Assembly: GCF_013041605.1 (NCBI RefSeq)
Contig: NZ_JABEQC010000009.1
Location: 124,001 to 188,000 of the forward strand
DNA: 64,000 bases
From: Vibrio plantisponsor
Lineage (GTDB): Bacteria; Pseudomonadota; Gammaproteobacteria; Enterobacterales; Vibrionaceae
Direction: 5' to 3'
Positions 28,092 to 40,465 of the stretch are shown in pieces. Below the pieces are notes generated by a model. It was not told the origin of the DNA. It searched no databases and was given only the letters and a program-made list of their open reading frames with translations. The number at the start of each line of letters is the position of its first letter. Within the stretch, counting starts at the first letter, position 1. The position numbers and the translations under genes were made by a program.

Positions 28092-30539
28092 ATGTCTGAT
28101 TCCACCCATATTGATCCGTTTGCGGATCGCGAAGCCGATAATTACGAAAATCCGATCCCAAGTCGTGAGTTCATCATCGAATTTTTAACTCAAGCTAATG
28201 TGCCAATGAATCGCAACGATTTGTTTGAAGCACTAAAACTCACCGGTGAAGATCAGTATGAAGGTCTGCGTCGCCGTCTTCGTGCCATGGAACGAGATGG
28301 ACAACTCATCTTCACTCGTCGTCAATGCTATGCACTGCCTGAAAAACTAGAACTAATTAAAGGCTATGTAATTGGTCACAAAGATGGGTATGGCTGGGTA
28401 CGTCCAGAAGGCAACACCAACAAAGACAACGACATTTTATTACCTCACCATCAGATGAGAACCATCATCCATGGTGATTACGTGTTGGTTCAACCAGCAG
28501 GTACGGATAAGCGTGGTAGAAAAGAGGGGCGCTTAGTTCGCGTATTGGAAGAACGTAAAACACAAATCGTTGGCCGCTTCTTCTTCGAGCATGGTTACTC
28601 GTATGTGGTGCCAGATGACTCACGTATTCATCAGGATATTTTGATCCCTAATGAGCAGCGTAGCGGTGCTCGTATGGGTAATGTGGTGGTGATTGAGATT
28701 ACAGACCGAGGCTCACGTAGTCGCGGTATGATGGGTAGCGTGGTTGAAGTTCTGGGTGAAAACATGGCACCGGGAATGGAAACACAAATTGCCATCCGTA
28801 CGCATCAAATTCCTCATGTGTGGCCAGACGAAGTTGAAAAACAGGTTGCAGGCTTAGGCGAAGAAGTGCCAGAAGAAGCTAAGGTGGGACGAGTCGATCT
28901 GCGTGAACTACCGTTAGTGACCATTGATGGCGAAGATGCGCGAGACTTTGATGATGCGGTCTTCTGTGAAGCGAAAAAAGGTGGTGGCTGGCGTTTATGG
29001 GTCGCGATTGCAGATGTAAGTTATTACGTTCGCCCTGAAACTGCGCTAGATAAAGAAGCGATTAATCGTGGTAACTCAGTTTACTTCCCGTCACAAGTTG
29101 TGCCTATGCTGCCGGAAGTGCTTTCAAATGGCTTATGTTCACTGAACCCGCAAGTGGATCGCTTGTGTATGGTGTGTGAAATGACTATTTCTGAAAGCGG
29201 TAAGTTATCAGGTTACAAACACTATGAAGCGGTGATGAATTCACACGCTCGCTTAACCTACACCAAAGTTCATGAAATTTTGGAAGGGGATGAAGAACTA
29301 CGCGAACGTTATGTCGATCTTGTGCCACATCTTGAAGAACTGCATAAGATGTATCAAGTTCTTAAAGTTGCTCGTGAACAACGTGGTGCGATTGAATTTG
29401 AAACCGTTGAAACCAAATTCATCTTCACACCAGATCGTAAGATTGACAGTATTGAGCCACTTATCCGTAATGATGCTCATAAGCTGATTGAAGAGTGCAT
29501 GATCATGGCGAACATTGCTTCTGCCTCATTGGTGGAAAAAGCAAAAGAGCCAGCGTTATATCGTATTCATGAAACTCCGGGCGAAGAGCGTTTGATGGGT
29601 TTCAGAGATTTCCTTGGTGAGTTAGGCTTAGAGCTGTCTGGTGGTCTTGAACCATCACCAACCGATTATGCACATTTGATGCAACAGATCGGTGAGCGTC
29701 CAGACAAAGAACTGATTCAAACTATGTTGCTGCGCTCGATGAAGCAAGCAATATACAGTCCTGACAATGCAGGTCACTTCGGCTTGGCGTTGAAGCGTTA
29801 TGCTCACTTCACTTCGCCGATTCGTCGTTATCCAGACTTGTTGTTGCATCGTGCTATTAAGTATCTAATTGCCAAACATGAAGGTCGTAACCAAGACCGT
29901 TGGACTCCAACGGGTGGTTTCCACTATTCATTTGACGATATGAACTACTATGGTGAGCAGTGTTCGATGACTGAACGCCGCGCAGATGATGCTACTCGTG
30001 AAGTCTCCGATTGGCTGAAATGTGAGTACATGCAAGACCATGTAGGTGAAGAGTTGGAAGGTGTCATCGCTAACGTGACTGGATTTGGCTTCTTCGTTCG
30101 TTTAGCTGATTTGCACATTGATGGTTTGGTACATATTTCTACTTTAGCGAATGACTACTACCGATTTGACCCGATTGGTCAAAGACTTATCGGTGAGTCG
30201 TTTGGTAATACCTACCGCTTAGGCGATTCTGTCAAAGTTAAAGTGTTGTCAGTGAACCTTGATGATAGACAAATTGACTTTGAAATCGTTGAAACAAGTC
30301 GTAAGCTACGCGGCGCTGGTAAGACTGCTAAGAAACGAGCGACAGAATCGAAAGCAAAAGCGAAAGGTAAAAAAGCGGCTGCAAATCTTGGTAGTAAAGC
30401 TGTGCCAATGATTGAACCCACTAAACGTCCAGATGACGGTAGTGGTAAGCAAAAAGACAAAACGAGTAAATCCGCTAAATCTCGTAAACAGAAAGCTCGA
30501 GCTCAAGCTGGCAAAGCAAGAGCAAAAAAGAAGAAATAG
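28092..30539 (+). CDS. rnr: Ribonuclease R
   Basis: A processive 3'-5' exoribonuclease (815 residues) that digests structured RNA in decay and quality control. Its order is an N-terminal helix-turn-helix (about 20-85), two cold-shock domains, the RNB catalytic domain and an S1 domain (about 645-730). The RNB domain has the metal-binding Asp cluster in [14 protein letters not shown] (about 280-292) and [17 protein letters not shown] Lys-rich tail (about 735-815) follows. rlmB starts 8 bp downstream, as in E. coli. Confidence 0.98.
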   Translation: MSDSTHIDPFADREADNYENPIPSREFIIEFLTQANVPMNRNDLFEALKLTGEDQYEGLRRRLRAMERDGQLIFTRRQCYALPEKLELIKGYVIGHKDGYGWVRPEGNTNKDNDILLPHHQMRTIIHGDYVLVQPAGTDKRGRKEGRLVRVLEERKTQIVGRFFFEHGYSYVVPDDSRIHQDILIPNEQRSGARMGNVVVIEITDRGSRSRGMMGSVVEVLGENMAPGMETQIAIRTHQIPHVWPDEVEKQVAGLGEEVPEEAKVGRVDLRELPLVTIDGEDARDFDDAVFCEAKKGGGWRLWVAIADVSYYVRPETALDKEAINRGNSVYFPSQVVPMLPEVLSNGLCSLNPQVDRLCMVCEMTISESGKLSGYKHYEAVMNSHARLTYTKVHEILEGDEELRERYVDLVPHLEELHKMYQVLKVAREQRGAIEFETVETKFIFTPDRKIDSIEPLIRNDAHKLIEECMIMANIASASLVEKAKEPALYRIHETPGEERLMGFRDFLGELGLELSGGLEPSPTDYAHLMQQIGERPDKELIQTMLLRSMKQAIYSPDNAGHFGLALKRYAHFTSPIRRYPDLLLHRAIKYLIAKHEGRNQDRWTPTGGFHYSFDDMNYYGEQCSMTERRADDATREVSDWLKCEYMQDHVGEELEGVIANVTGFGFFVRLADLHIDGLVHISTLANDYYRFDPIGQRLIGESFGNTYRLGDSVKVKVLSVNLDDRQIDFEIVETSRKLRGAGKTAKKRATESKAKAKGKKAAANLGSKAVPMIEPTKRPDDGSGKQKDKTSKSAKSRKQKARAQAGKARAKKKK

Positions 30540-30546
30540 GTAACTC

Positions 30547-31290
30547 ATGAGTAACGAATTAATTTATGGCATCCACGCAGTAAAAGCGGTGTTAGAACGA
30601 GATCCTGCTCGTTTTGTGGAAGCATATGTACTGAAAGGTCGTCAGGACGATCGATTACTGCCTGTTCTGAATGAACTTGCACGTCTAGGCGTGTCGATTC
30701 AAGAAATGAACCGTAAAGTTCTTGATGACAAAGCTCAAGGTGCTAACCACCAAGGCGTGATAGCCAAAGTTAAACCAGCAAGACAACTCAACGAGCATGA
30801 TTTAGAGATTATCGTTGACCAAACTGAGCAACCGCTATTCTTAGTTCTTGATGGTGTCACTGACCCACATAACTTAGGTGCGTGTCTGCGTAATGCTGAT
30901 GCTGCGGGTGTGGCTGCGGTTATCGTACCAAAAGACAGATCAGCACCATTGACAGCTACAGTAAGCAAAGTGGCATGTGGCGCAGCAGAAACGGTGCCAC
31001 TTGTTCGTGTGACTAACTTGGCCCGTACCATGCGCGCAATGCAAGAGAAGGGTGTGTGGTTTGTTGGTACAGCTGGTGAAGCAACACATGATATCTACCA
31101 AAGCAAATTAACAGGGCCTTTAGCTATAGTTATGGGAGCAGAGGGCGACGGTATGCGTCGTTTAACCCGAGAAACTTGTGATGACTTGATTAAGATCCCA
31201 ATGGCGGGTTCGGTATCGAGCTTGAATGTTTCAGTTGCTTCAGGAATCTGTTTGTTCGAAGCTGTACGTCAACGTATTGCGGCTAAATAA
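30547..31290 (+). CDS. rlmB: 23S rRNA (Gm2251) 2'-O-methyltransferase
   Basis: A SPOUT-class enzyme (247 residues) that methylates the ribose of G2251 in the P-loop of 23S rRNA. The N-terminal substrate-binding domain begins [17 protein letters not shown]. The knotted catalytic domain contains [36 protein letters not shown] and [17 protein letters not shown]. It is tightly linked to rnr. Confidence 0.97.
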   Translation: MSNELIYGIHAVKAVLERDPARFVEAYVLKGRQDDRLLPVLNELARLGVSIQEMNRKVLDDKAQGANHQGVIAKVKPARQLNEHDLEIIVDQTEQPLFLVLDGVTDPHNLGACLRNADAAGVAAVIVPKDRSAPLTATVSKVACGAAETVPLVRVTNLARTMRAMQEKGVWFVGTAGEATHDIYQSKLTGPLAIVMGAEGDGMRRLTRETCDDLIKIPMAGSVSSLNVSVASGICLFEAVRQRIAAK

Positions 31291-31314
31291 AAGCACGCAT
31301 AGCTCATATATAAA

Positions 31315-31345
31315 GGGGGTTGATAGTATTTATCAACCCTCTTTC
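31315..31345 (+). terminator. Terminator after rlmB
   Basis: GGGTTGATA (31317-31325) pairs with TATCAACCC (31331-31339), followed by TCTTTCATTT. It separates rlmB from the ribosomal operons. Confidence 0.8.
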
Positions 31346-31405
31346 ATTTCATTTATCCTTTCTATTGTTTGATTAAACTTTGTTCGTTTATTTTTCAAAC
31401 AGCCC

Positions 31406-31433
31406 TTGCATGTAAAACTGTGATCTGTATAAT
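31406..31433 (+). promoter_or_regulatory. Promoter of the S10 ribosomal operon
   Basis: TTGCAT (31406-31411) and a perfect TATAAT (31428-31433) are 16 bp apart, a strong sigma-70 promoter. Transcription would start near 31440. Confidence 0.8.
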
Positions 31434-31439
31434 GCAGCG

Positions 31440-32039
<600 letters not shown>

Positions 32040-32053
32040 GGGAGATTAGAAGA

Positions 32054-32683
32054 ATGATTGGTCTAGTCGGACGTAAAGTGGGTATGACCCGCGTATTTAC
32101 TGAAGAAGGCGTTTCTATCCCAGTAACTGTTGTGGAAGTTGAAGCGAACCGCGTTGCTCAAGTTAAAACTCTTGAGAACGATGGTTACACAGCTATCCAG
32201 GTAACTGCTGGTGCTAAGAAAGCTAGCCGTGTTTCAAAGCCAGAAGCTGGTCACTTTGCGAAAGCAGGTGTTGAAGCTGGTCGTGGTCTTTGGGAATTCC
32301 GCTTAGAAAGCGGTGAAGAGTTTGAAGTTGGTGCTGAACTAACTGTTGAACTTTTCAACGAAATCAAAAAAGTAGACGTTACTGGTACATCTAAAGGTAA
32401 GGGTTTCCAAGGCGTTGTTAAACGTTGGAACTTCCGTACTCAAGATATGACTCACGGTAACTCTTTGTCTCACCGTGCTCCTGGTTCTATCGGTCAATGT
32501 CAGACTCCAGGTCGCGTGTTTAAAGGCAAAAAAATGTCTGGTCACATGGGTGCAGAGCGTGTAACGACTCAAAACCTTGAGATCGTACGTGTTGACGCTG
32601 AGCGCAATCTGCTTCTTATTAAAGGTGCAGTCCCTGGCTCAATTGGCGGTAACGTTATCGTCAAACCAGCAGTTAAAGCATAA
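32054..32683 (+). CDS. rplC: 50S ribosomal protein L3
   Basis: Early-assembly 50S protein of 209 residues near the peptidyl transferase centre. The opening [19 protein letters not shown] and the extension segment [33 protein letters not shown] are conserved. The Gln in GQCQTPGRV is the site normally methylated by PrmB. Second gene of the S10 operon. Confidence 0.99.
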   Translation: MIGLVGRKVGMTRVFTEEGVSIPVTVVEVEANRVAQVKTLENDGYTAIQVTAGAKKASRVSKPEAGHFAKAGVEAGRGLWEFRLESGEEFEVGAELTVELFNEIKKVDVTGTSKGKGFQGVVKRWNFRTQDMTHGNSLSHRAPGSIGQCQTPGRVFKGKKMSGHMGAERVTTQNLEIVRVDAERNLLLIKGAVPGSIGGNVIVKPAVKA

Positions 32684-32699
32684 CGTCTAGGAGTAAGTA

Positions 32700-33302
32700 A
32701 TGGAATTGATGGTTAAAGGTGCTAACGCACTAACTGTTTCCGAAACTACTTTCGGACGTGAGTTCAACGAAGCTCTTGTACACCAAGTAGTTGTTGCGTA
32801 CGCAGCAGGTGCTCGTCAAGGTACTCGTGCTCAAAAAACACGTTCAGAAGTTTCTGGCGGTGGCGCTAAGCCATGGCGTCAAAAAGGTACTGGCCGTGCG
32901 CGTGCTGGTACAATCCGTAGCCCATTATGGCGTACAGGTGGTGTTACTTTTGCTGCGAAACCACAAGATCACAGCCAAAAAGTAAACAAAAAAATGTACC
33001 GTGGTGCTATGAAGAGCATCTTCTCTGAGCTAGTTCGTCAAGAGCGTCTAATCGTTGTTGAAAGCTTCTCAGTTGATGCACCAAAAACTAAAGAGCTAAC
33101 AGCTAAGCTGAAAGAACTTGAACTTAACGATGTTCTAATCGTTACTGGTGAAGTAGACGAGAATCTATTCTTAGCTGCGCGTAACCTGTACAAAGTTGAC
33201 GTGCGTGACGTTACTGGTATCGACCCAGTTAGCCTAATCGCATTTGACAAGGTTCTTATGACTGCTGATGCAGTTAAGCAAGTTGAGGAGATGCTGGCAT
33301 GA
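32700..33302 (+). CDS. rplD: 50S ribosomal protein L4
   Basis: A 200-residue 50S protein lining the exit tunnel. In E. coli it is also the autogenous repressor of the S10 operon. The tunnel loop is [19 protein letters not shown] (about 60-78). Its last codons overlap rplW by 4 bp (ATGA), so translation is coupled. Confidence 0.99.
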   Translation: MELMVKGANALTVSETTFGREFNEALVHQVVVAYAAGARQGTRAQKTRSEVSGGGAKPWRQKGTGRARAGTIRSPLWRTGGVTFAAKPQDHSQKVNKKMYRGAMKSIFSELVRQERLIVVESFSVDAPKTKELTAKLKELELNDVLIVTGEVDENLFLAARNLYKVDVRDVTGIDPVSLIAFDKVLMTADAVKQVEEMLA

Positions 33303-33601
33303 TCCGTGAAGAGCGTCTACTAAAAGTTCTACGTGCACCGCACATCTCTGAAAAAGCAACTATGGCTGCTGAGAAAGCGAACACTATCGTTTTCAAAGTA
33401 TCAATGGATGCTACTAAAAAAGAGATCAAAGCAGCTGTAGAAAAGCTATTTGAAGTTGAAGTTAAGTCTGTAAATACTCTTATCACTAAGGGTAAGACCA
33501 AGCGTCAAGGGCTACGCCAAGGCCGTCGTTCAGACGTGAAAAAAGCGTACGTTACTTTGAACGAAGGTCAAGATCTTGACTTTGTTGGCGGCGCGGAATA
33601 A
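33299..33601 (+). CDS. rplW: 50S ribosomal protein L23
   Basis: A 100-residue protein at the exit of the peptide tunnel, docking site for trigger factor and [25 protein letters not shown] and the C-terminal [15 protein letters not shown] are typical. Starts inside the end of rplD. Confidence 0.99.
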   Translation: MIREERLLKVLRAPHISEKATMAAEKANTIVFKVSMDATKKEIKAAVEKLFEVEVKSVNTLITKGKTKRQGLRQGRRSDVKKAYVTLNEGQDLDFVGGAE

Positions 33602-33617
33602 CAGGAGTAGTTGAAAA

Positions 33618-34442
33618 ATGGCTATTGTTAAATGTAAGCCGACTTCGGCTGGTCGCCGTCACGTTGTTAAGGTTGTTAATGCTGACCTATATAAAGGTAA
33701 GCCTTACGCGCCACTTCTAGAGAAAAACTCTAAGAACGGCGGTCGTAACAACAACGGTCGTATCACAGTACGTCACATCGGTGGTGGTCACAAACAGCAC
33801 TACCGTCTGATTGACTTTAAACGTACTAAAGATGGTATCCCAGCGAAAGTTGAGCGTCTTGAATACGATCCAAACCGTAGCGCAAACATCGCTCTAGTTC
33901 TGTACGCAGACGGTGAGCGTCGTTACATCCTAGCACCTAAAGGTGTTCAAGCTGGTGATGCTATCCAGTCTGGCGTTGATGCGCCAATCAAAGCTGGTAA
34001 CGCAATGCCAATGCGTAACATCCCAGTAGGTTCAACTGTACATAACGTTGAACTAAAACCTGGTAAAGGTGGTCAGCTAGCTCGTTCGGCTGGTGCATAT
34101 GCTCAAATCGTTGCTCGCGACGGTGCATACGTAACTATCCGTCTACGTTCTGGCGAGATGCGCAAAGTATTGTCTGAAGGCCGTGCAACAATCGGTGAAG
34201 TAGGCAACGCAGAGCACATGCTACGTGAATTAGGTAAAGCTGGTGCAAGCCGTTGGCGTGGTGTTCGTCCTACCGTTCGCGGTGTGGTAATGAACCCGGT
34301 TGACCACCCACATGGTGGTGGTGAAGGCCGTACGTCTGGTGGTCGTCACCCAGTTTCTCCTTGGGGTATGCCAACTAAAGGCTACAAGACTCGTAGCAAC
34401 AAACGCACTGACAAGTACATCGTACGTCGTCGCAATAAGTAA
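33618..34442 (+). CDS. rplB: 50S ribosomal protein L2
   Basis: A 274-residue core 50S protein required for subunit joining and near the peptidyl transferase centre. The conserved [22 protein letters not shown] segment and the [15 protein letters not shown] loop containing the near-catalytic His are present. Confidence 0.99.
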   Translation: MAIVKCKPTSAGRRHVVKVVNADLYKGKPYAPLLEKNSKNGGRNNNGRITVRHIGGGHKQHYRLIDFKRTKDGIPAKVERLEYDPNRSANIALVLYADGERRYILAPKGVQAGDAIQSGVDAPIKAGNAMPMRNIPVGSTVHNVELKPGKGGQLARSAGAYAQIVARDGAYVTIRLRSGEMRKVLSEGRATIGEVGNAEHMLRELGKAGASRWRGVRPTVRGVVMNPVDHPHGGGEGRTSGGRHPVSPWGMPTKGYKTRSNKRTDKYIVRRRNK

Positions 34443-34459
34443 TCTATTTAAGAGGATAA

Positions 34460-34741
<282 letters not shown>

Positions 34742-34751
34742 GGAGTAAATG

Positions 34752-35084
34752 ATGGAAGCATTAGCTAAACATAACTTTGCTCGCATTTCGCCTCAGAAAG
34801 CTCGCTTAGTTGCAGATCAAATTCGCGGTAAGAAAGTTGACCAAGCTCTAGAACTTCTAACATTCAGCAACAAGAAAGCTGCTGAGCTAGTTAAGAAAGT
34901 TCTTGAGTCAGCAATCGCTAACGCGGAACATAACGAAGGTGCTGACATTGACGATCTACGTGTCGCTAAAATCTTCGTAGATGAGGGCCCTGTCATGAAG
35001 CGTATTATGCCTCGTGCTAAAGGCCGTGCGGATCGTATCTTGAAGCGTTCAAGCCACATTACTGTGGTTGTCGCAGATCGCTAA
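34752..35084 (+). CDS. rplV: 50S ribosomal protein L22
   Basis: A 110-residue protein whose beta hairpin reaches into the exit tunnel (macrolide region). Two adjacent ATGs occur at 34749 and 34752. The second has the better spacing from AGGAG (34741-34745) and gives the family start [19 protein letters not shown]. The hairpin [23 protein letters not shown] is intact. Confidence 0.98.
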   Translation: MEALAKHNFARISPQKARLVADQIRGKKVDQALELLTFSNKKAAELVKKVLESAIANAEHNEGADIDDLRVAKIFVDEGPVMKRIMPRAKGRADRILKRSSHITVVVADR

Positions 35085-35103
35085 GAGACTAGGAGAGTAA
35101 GCA

Positions 35104-35805
35104 ATGGGTCAAAAAGTACATCCTAATGGTATTCGTCTAGGCATCGTTAAGCCTTGGAATGCTACATGGTTTGCTAATACCAAAGATTTCGCTGACAACC
35201 TAGACGGCGACTTCAAGGTACGTCAGTTCCTAACTAAAGAACTGTCAAAAGCGTCTCTTTCACGTATCGTTATCGAGCGTCCAGCGAAGAGCATCCGTGT
35301 GACTATTCACACTGCTCGTCCAGGCGTTGTTATCGGTAAGAAAGGCGAAGACGTTGAGAAGCTACGCACAGCTGTAGCTAAAATTGCAGGTGTACCAGCG
35401 CAAATCAACATCGCTGAAGTACGTAAGCCTGAGCTAGACGGTCAATTAGTGGCTGATAGCATCGCGTCTCAACTAGAGCGTCGCGTTATGTTCCGTCGTG
35501 CTATGAAGCGTGCGGTACAAAATGCTATGCGTCTAGGCGCTAAAGGTATCAAAGTGGAAGTAAGTGGCCGTCTAGGCGGTGCTGAAATTGCACGTTCTGA
35601 GTGGTACCGTGAAGGCCGTGTGCCTCTACACACTCTACGTGCTGACATTGATTACGCAACTTCTTCAGCTCACACCACATACGGTGTAATCGGCGTTAAA
35701 GTTTGGATCTTCAAGGGCGAAATCCTTGGTGGTATGCCAGCTGCAAACGCTGTTGAGCCTAAGGCTGACAAGCCTGCGAAGAAACCGCGTAAAGGCCGTA
35801 AGTAA
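35104..35805 (+). CDS. rpsC: 30S ribosomal protein S3
   Basis: A 233-residue 30S-head protein at the mRNA entry, with helicase role together with S4 and S5. Type II KH domain signature is [14 protein letters not shown] (about 59-72). The C-terminal Lys/Arg tail [15 protein letters not shown] is typical. Confidence 0.99.
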
Positions 35806-35816
35806 GGAGTCGACAG

Positions 35817-36227
35817 ATGCTACAACCTAAACGTACTAAGTTCCGTAAGGTTCATACTGGTCGTAACCGTGGTCTAGCAAAAGGTACTGAAGTTAGCTTT
35901 GGTTCTTTTGGTTTGAAAGCTGTAGGCCGTGGTCGCCTAACTGCTCGTCAAATCGAAGCGGCACGTCGTGCGATGACACGTCACATTAAGCGTCAAGGTA
36001 AAATCTGGATCCGTGTGTTCCCAGACAAACCAATCACTGAAAAACCACTTGAAGTTCGTCAAGGTAAGGGTAAAGGTAACGTTGAGTACTGGGTAGCCCA
36101 AATCCAACCTGGTAAGGTTATGTACGAAGTTGATGGTGTACCTGAAGAATTGGCTCGTGAAGCGTTCCGCCTAGCGGCTCGTAAACTGCCATTCAAGACT
36201 ACATTTGTAACTAAGCAGGTGATGTGA
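35817..36227 (+). CDS. rplP: 50S ribosomal protein L16
   Basis: A 136-residue protein contacting A-site t[22 protein letters not shown] is the usual N-terminus. The Arg that is hydroxylated in E. coli lies in the [21 protein letters not shown] context region. The final TGA shares its A with the ATG of rpmC. Confidence 0.99.
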
Positions 36228-36418
36228 TGAAAGCACAAGATCTACGCGAAAAGAGCGTTGAAGAGCTTAACACTGAGTTATTAGCGTTGCTGAAAGAGCA
36301 GTTCAACTTGCGCATGCAAGCTGCGACTGGTCAACTACAGCAAACTCATACTCTGAAAGCTGTCCGCCGTGATATCGCACGTGTGAAAACTGTTTTGACT
36401 GAGAAGGCAGGCGCATAA
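36227..36418 (+). CDS. rpmC: 50S ribosomal protein L29
   Basis: A 63-residue helical protein near the exit tunnel. The start is the ATG at 36227 ([15 protein letters not shown]), overlapping the rplP stop by one base. A GTG at 36224 is inside rplP and would add one residue. The stop TAA overlaps the ATG of rpsQ by one base, so rplP-rpmC-rpsQ are translationally coupled. Confidence 0.98.
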   Translation: MKAQDLREKSVEELNTELLALLKEQFNLRMQAATGQLQQTHTLKAVRRDIARVKTVLTEKAGA

Positions 36419-36672
36419 TGAGCGACAAAATTCGTACCCAACAAGGTCGTGTTACTAGCGACAAGATGGACAAGTCTATCACTGTTGCTATCGAGCGTTT
36501 CGTAAAGCACCCAATCTACGGTAAATTCGTTAAGCGCACGACTAAAGTACACGCACATGATGAGAACAACGAATGTGGCCTAGGCGACTTAGTTGAAATC
36601 AAAGAGTGTCGTCCACTGTCTAAGACTAAGTCTTGGACTTTGGTAAAAGTTCTAGAGAAAGCTAAGATTTAA
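36418..36672 (+). CDS. rpsQ: 30S ribosomal protein S17
   Basis: An 84-residue OB-fold protein binding 16S rRNA 5' domain. [27 protein letters not shown] is typical. Last gene of the S10 operon, followed by a strong terminator. Confidence 0.99.
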   Translation: MSDKIRTQQGRVTSDKMDKSITVAIERFVKHPIYGKFVKRTTKVHAHDENNECGLGDLVEIKECRPLSKTKSWTLVKVLEKAKI

Positions 36673-36692
36673 TTAGTTTTTTCTGACTGAAT

Positions 36693-36731
36693 AAACGGCT
36701 CCAAAAATAATTTTGGGGCCGTTTATTTTTT
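36693..36731 (+). terminator. Terminator at the S10/spc operon boundary
   Basis: A 14-bp stem, AAACGGCTCCAAAA (36693-36706) with TTTTGGGGCCGTTT (36711-36724, one G-T pair), is followed by ATTTTTTG. A clear rho-independent terminator. Confidence 0.92.
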
Positions 36732-36754
36732 GACTACCCAATATAAAAAAAGGG

Positions 36755-36763
36755 TGGTACAAT
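36755..36763 (+). promoter_or_regulatory. Extended -10 promoter of the spc operon
   Basis: TGGTACAAT (36755-36763) is an extended -10 element. TTGACT at 36730-36735 is 22 bp upstream, too far for a standard -35. Transcription would start near 36770, giving a leader of about 65 nt before rplN. Confidence 0.55.
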
Positions 36764-36833
36764 TCGCGTCCCTTTAAAGAGGCAGCCCGACCCGAGATGG
36801 GTCTAGTTTTTTAATATTTAGCGGAGCACTAAC

Positions 36834-37205
36834 ATGATCCAAATGCAAAGTATGCTGGACGCAGCTGATAACTCAGGCGCTCGCAGCGTAATGTGTATTA
36901 AGGTTCTGGGTGGCTCTCACCGTCGTTACGCCCACGTTGGCGACATCATTAAAGTTACTGTTAAGGAAGCAATTCCTCGCGGTAAAGTTAAGAAAGGTGA
37001 TGTACTGAAGGCGGTGGTAGTTCGCACCCGTAAAGGCGTTCGTCGTCCAGACGGTTCTGTCATTCGCTTCGACCGTAACGCTTGCGTACTGTTAAACAAC
37101 AACAGTGAGCAACCTATCGGTACACGTATCTTTGGTCCAGTGACACGTGAACTTCGTACTGCGAAATTCATGAAGATTGTCTCACTGGCTCCAGAAGTTC
37201 TGTAA
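36834..37205 (+). CDS. rplN: 50S ribosomal protein L14
   Basis: A 123-residue protein at the subunit interface. [27 protein letters not shown] is diagnostic. First gene of the spc operon with its own promoter. GGAG lies before the ATG. Confidence 0.99.
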   Translation: MIQMQSMLDAADNSGARSVMCIKVLGGSHRRYAHVGDIIKVTVKEAIPRGKVKKGDVLKAVVVRTRKGVRRPDGSVIRFDRNACVLLNNNSEQPIGTRIFGPVTRELRTAKFMKIVSLAPEVL

Positions 37206-37220
37206 GGAGCACGTAAAAAG

Positions 37221-37538
37221 ATGGCAGCTAAAATCCGTCGTAATGACGAAGTAATCGTTCTTGCTGGTAAAGATAAAGGCAAGAAAGGTAAAGTAACTAA
37301 GGTACTAGCAACTGGTAAAGTTATCGTAGAAGGTATTAACCTTGTTAAGAAACACCAGAAACCTGTTCCTGCACTAGGCATCCAAGGCGGTGTTGTAGAG
37401 CAAGAAGCAGCGATCGACGTTTCTAACGTGGCAATCTTCAACGCAGCTACTGGTAAAGCTGACCGTATCGGTTTCCGTTTCGAAGATGGTAAGAAAGTTC
37501 GTTTCTTTAAATCTAACAACGAAATCGTTTCTAACTAA
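37221..37538 (+). CDS. rplX: 50S ribosomal protein L24
   Basis: A 105-residue assembly initiator protein with an N-terminal KOW motif ([21 protein letters not shown]). AAGGAGC precedes the ATG. It is 15 bp after rplN. Confidence 0.99.
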   Translation: MAAKIRRNDEVIVLAGKDKGKKGKVTKVLATGKVIVEGINLVKKHQKPVPALGIQGGVVEQEAAIDVSNVAIFNAATGKADRIGFRFEDGKKVRFFKSNNEIVSN

Positions 37539-37562
37539 TTAGAAGTAATTTGGAGTTCTACT

Positions 37563-38102
37563 ATGGCGAAACTGCATGATTACTACAAGTCGTCTGTAGT
37601 CGCTGATCTGACCAAACAGTTCAGTTACACAAGCGTCATGCAAGTCCCTAGAATTGAGAAAATCACCCTCAATATGGGCGTTGGTGAAGCAATCAACGAT
37701 AAGAAACTACTAGAAAACGCAGCTTCTGATATGGCGACCATCTCTGGTCAAAAGCCACTTATCACTAAAGCGCGTAAATCTGTTGCTGGTTTCAAAATCC
37801 GTGAAGGCTACCCAATTGGTTGTAAAGTAACCTTGCGTGGCGAGCGCATGTGGGATTTTCTGGAGCGTTTGATTTCTATCGCTCTTCCACGTGTACGAGA
37901 TTTCCGTGGTGTTAGCGCTAAGTCTTTTGACGGTCGCGGTAACTACAGCATGGGCGTTCGCGAGCAAATCATCTTCCCGGAAATCGACTACGATAAAGTC
38001 GATCGAGTACGCGGTCTTGATATCACTATCACGACGTCTGCTGCTACCGATGAGGAAGGCCGAGCTCTGCTGGCTGCCTTTAACTTCCCATTCCGCAAGT
38101 AA
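37563..38102 (+). CDS. rplE: 50S ribosomal protein L5
   Basis: A 179-residue 5S-rRNA-binding protein contacting P-site tRNA. The conserved segments [13 protein letters not shown] and [20 protein letters not shown] are present. In E. coli, S8 represses the spc operon by binding around the rplE start; the equivalent site was not resolved here. Confidence 0.99.
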   Translation: MAKLHDYYKSSVVADLTKQFSYTSVMQVPRIEKITLNMGVGEAINDKKLLENAASDMATISGQKPLITKARKSVAGFKIREGYPIGCKVTLRGERMWDFLERLISIALPRVRDFRGVSAKSFDGRGNYSMGVREQIIFPEIDYDKVDRVRGLDITITTSAATDEEGRALLAAFNFPFRK

Positions 38103-38119
38103 GGTGACGGGTTACTGTT

Positions 38120-38425
38120 ATGGCTAAACAATCAATGAAAGCACGTGAAGAGAAACGTGCAAAGCTAGTAGCACAGTTCGCTGAAAAGCGTGCAGCGCTT
38201 AAAGCTATCATCAGCGATGTAAACGCATCAGAAGAAGATCGTTGGAATGCGGTTCTTAAACTGCAAACTCTTCCACGTGACTCAAGTGCATCACGTAAGC
38301 GCAACCGTTGCAACCAAACTGGTCGTCCACACGGTTACCTACGTAAATTCGGTCTAAGCCGTATCAAAGTTCGCGAAGCTTGCATGAAAGGCGAGATTCC
38401 TGGACTTCGTAAGGCTAGCTGGTAA
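38120..38425 (+). CDS. rpsN: 30S ribosomal protein S14
   Basis: A 101-residue, long-form S14 of the 30S head. It is the zinc-independent type: the [22 protein letters not shown] block lacks the paired CXXC zinc ribbon of short S14. [13 protein letters not shown] is the normal start. Confidence 0.99.
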   Translation: MAKQSMKAREEKRAKLVAQFAEKRAALKAIISDVNASEEDRWNAVLKLQTLPRDSSASRKRNRCNQTGRPHGYLRKFGLSRIKVREACMKGEIPGLRKASW

Positions 38426-38454
38426 TTGCCACTTAATCATTTGGAGTAAAGACT

Positions 38455-38847
38455 ATGAGCATGCAAGATCCGATTTCGGATATGCTGACCCGTGTTCGTA
38501 ACGGTCAGGCAGCAAATAAAGTTGCTGTAACAATGCCTTCTTCAAAGCTTAAAGTTGCAATTGCTGCACTACTTAAAGCTGAAGGTTACATCGCAGACTT
38601 CGCTGTAGAAGGCGGAGCAAAACCTGAGCTAGAAATCACTCTTAAGTATTTCCAAGCTAAACCAGTAATTGAGCAAATCAAACGTGTTTCACGTCCTGGT
38701 CTTCGTGTTTACAAGAAGAAAGGCGAACTACCTTCTGTAATGGGTGGTCTTGGTATTGCTGTTGTTTCAACGTCAAAGGGTCTTATGTCTGACCGTGCTG
38801 CTCGTAAAGCAGGTCTAGGCGGCGAAATCCTTTGCTACGTAGCATAA
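38455..38847 (+). CDS. rpsH: 30S ribosomal protein S8
   Basis: A 130-residue 16S central-domain binding protein and, in E. coli, translational repressor of the spc operon. [22 protein letters not shown] and the C-terminal [23 protein letters not shown] are diagnostic. Confidence 0.99.
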   Translation: MSMQDPISDMLTRVRNGQAANKVAVTMPSSKLKVAIAALLKAEGYIADFAVEGGAKPELEITLKYFQAKPVIEQIKRVSRPGLRVYKKKGELPSVMGGLGIAVVSTSKGLMSDRAARKAGLGGEILCYVA

Positions 38848-38861
38848 TTAAGGAGTAGAAC

Positions 38862-39395
38862 ATGTCTCGTGTTGCTAAAGCACCTGTCGCTATTCCAGCT
38901 GGCGTAGAGGTGAAATTGAACGGTCAAGAGATCACTGTAAAGGGCGCTAAGGGTGAATTAACTCGCGTTCTTAATGATGCAGTTGTGATCGCTCAAGTTG
39001 AAAACAACCTAACATTCGGCCCTAAAGAAGGTGTCGTTAATGCTTGGGCACAAGCAGGTACTGCTCGTGCACTAGTAAACAACATGGTTGTTGGTGTTAC
39101 TGAAGGCTTTACTAAGAAGCTAACTCTTAAGGGTGTTGGTTACCGTGCTGCTATGAAAGGCAACGCTGTAGCGCTAACTCTAGGCTTCTCTCACCCAGTT
39201 GAGCACGAGTTGCCAGCGGGTATTAAAGCCGAGTGTCCAAGCCAAACTGAAATTGTTCTAACTGGTTGCGATAAGCAAGTAGTTGGTCAAGTTGCGGCTG
39301 ACATTCGTTCTTACCGCGCGCCTGAACCTTATAAAGGTAAAGGTATTCGTTACGCAGATGAAAATGTGCGTACTAAAGAAGCTAAGAAGAAGTAA
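38862..39395 (+). CDS. rplF: 50S ribosomal protein L6
   Basis: A 177-residue protein near the factor-binding site. The C-terminal signature [21 protein letters not shown] is present. AAGGAG precedes the ATG. Normal order in the spc operon. Confidence 0.99.
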   Translation: MSRVAKAPVAIPAGVEVKLNGQEITVKGAKGELTRVLNDAVVIAQVENNLTFGPKEGVVNAWAQAGTARALVNNMVVGVTEGFTKKLTLKGVGYRAAMKGNAVALTLGFSHPVEHELPAGIKAECPSQTEIVLTGCDKQVVGQVAADIRSYRAPEPYKGKGIRYADENVRTKEAKKK

Positions 39396-39404
39396 GGTAA
39401 CACT

Positions 39405-39758
39405 ATGGATAAGAAAGCATCTCGCATCCGTCGTGCTACACGTGCACGTCGTAAGATTGCAGAACTGGGTGCAACTCGCCTAGTAGTACACCGTACTCCT
39501 CGTCACGTGTACGCACAAGTGATTGCAGCTAACGGCTCTGAGGTTATCGCAGCAGCATCTACTGTAGAAAAAGCGATCCGTGAGCAAGTTAAATACACTG
39601 GTAACGTTGATGCAGCTAAGGCAGTTGGTAAAGCTGTTGCTGAGCGCGCTCTTGAAAAAGGCGTAACAGCTGTTGCATTTGATCGTTCTGGTTTCCAATA
39701 CCACGGTCGAGTAGCGGCGCTAGCAGAATCTGCTCGCGAAGCTGGTCTGAAATTCTAA
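39405..39758 (+). CDS. rplR: 50S ribosomal protein L18
   Basis: A 117-residue 5S-rRNA-binding protein. [18 protein letters not shown] and the ending [24 protein letters not shown] are typical. Nine bp after rplF. Confidence 0.99.
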
Positions 39759-39772
39759 GGTAGGGTTGGAAG

Positions 39773-40276
39773 ATGGCTAAAGAACAACAAGTTCAAGCGA
39801 ATGATTTGCAAGAAAAATTAATCGCTGTTAACCGTGTTTCTAAGACGGTTAAAGGTGGTCGAATCATGAGCTTCACTGCACTAACTGTAGTTGGTGACGG
39901 TAACGGTCGTGTAGGTTTCGGTTACGGCAAAGCTCGTGAAGTACCTGCTGCGATTCAAAAAGCAATGGAAAAAGCACGTCGTAACATGACTACGATCGCG
40001 CTTAACGAAGGCACTCTTCACCACCCGGTGAAAGGTCGTCACTCGGGCTCTAAAGTTTACATGCAGCCAGCTGCAGAAGGTACAGGTGTTATCGCAGGTG
40101 GTGCGATGCGTGCAGTACTAGAAGTTGCAGGTGTACACAACGTTCTATCTAAAGCATACGGTTCAACGAACCCTATCAACATCGTTCGTGCAACGATCGA
40201 TGCTCTAGCTAGCGTTAAGTCACCAGAAATGGTTGCTGCTAAACGTGGTCTAACTGTTGAATCTATTTCGGAGTAA
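39773..40276 (+). CDS. rpsE: 30S ribosomal protein S5
   Basis: A 167-residue fidelity protein at the mRNA entry. The spectinomycin-linked loop region [19 protein letters not shown] and the [19 protein letters not shown] dsRNA-binding motif are present and look wild type. Confidence 0.99.
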   Translation: MAKEQQVQANDLQEKLIAVNRVSKTVKGGRIMSFTALTVVGDGNGRVGFGYGKAREVPAAIQKAMEKARRNMTTIALNEGTLHHPVKGRHSGSKVYMQPAAEGTGVIAGGAMRAVLEVAGVHNVLSKAYGSTNPINIVRATIDALASVKSPEMVAAKRGLTVESISE

Positions 40277-40283
40277 GAACACA

Positions 40284-40460
40284 ATGGCAACTATTAAAGT
40301 AACTCAAACTAAAAGCTCAATTGGTCGCCTACCTAAGCACAAAGCTACTTTGCGCGGTTTAGGCCTTCGTAAAATCAACCATACAGTAGAACTTGAAGAT
40401 ACTCCGTGTGTACGCGGTATGATCAACAAGGTTTACTACATGGTTAAAGTTGAGGAGTAA
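40284..40460 (+). CDS. rpmD: 50S ribosomal protein L30
   Basis: A 58-residue protein near 5S rRNA. The start is the ATG at 40284 ([20 protein letters not shown]), 7 bp after rpsE. The frame is open further upstream into rpsE, but that part is not conserved. Confidence 0.98.
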
Positions 40461-40465
40461 TCATA

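Noticed and set aside
36926..37519. 197-residue minus-strand ORF opposite rplN and rplX
   Set aside because: Antisense to two essential ribosomal genes, Ser/Thr/Arg-rich from codon-bias shadow.
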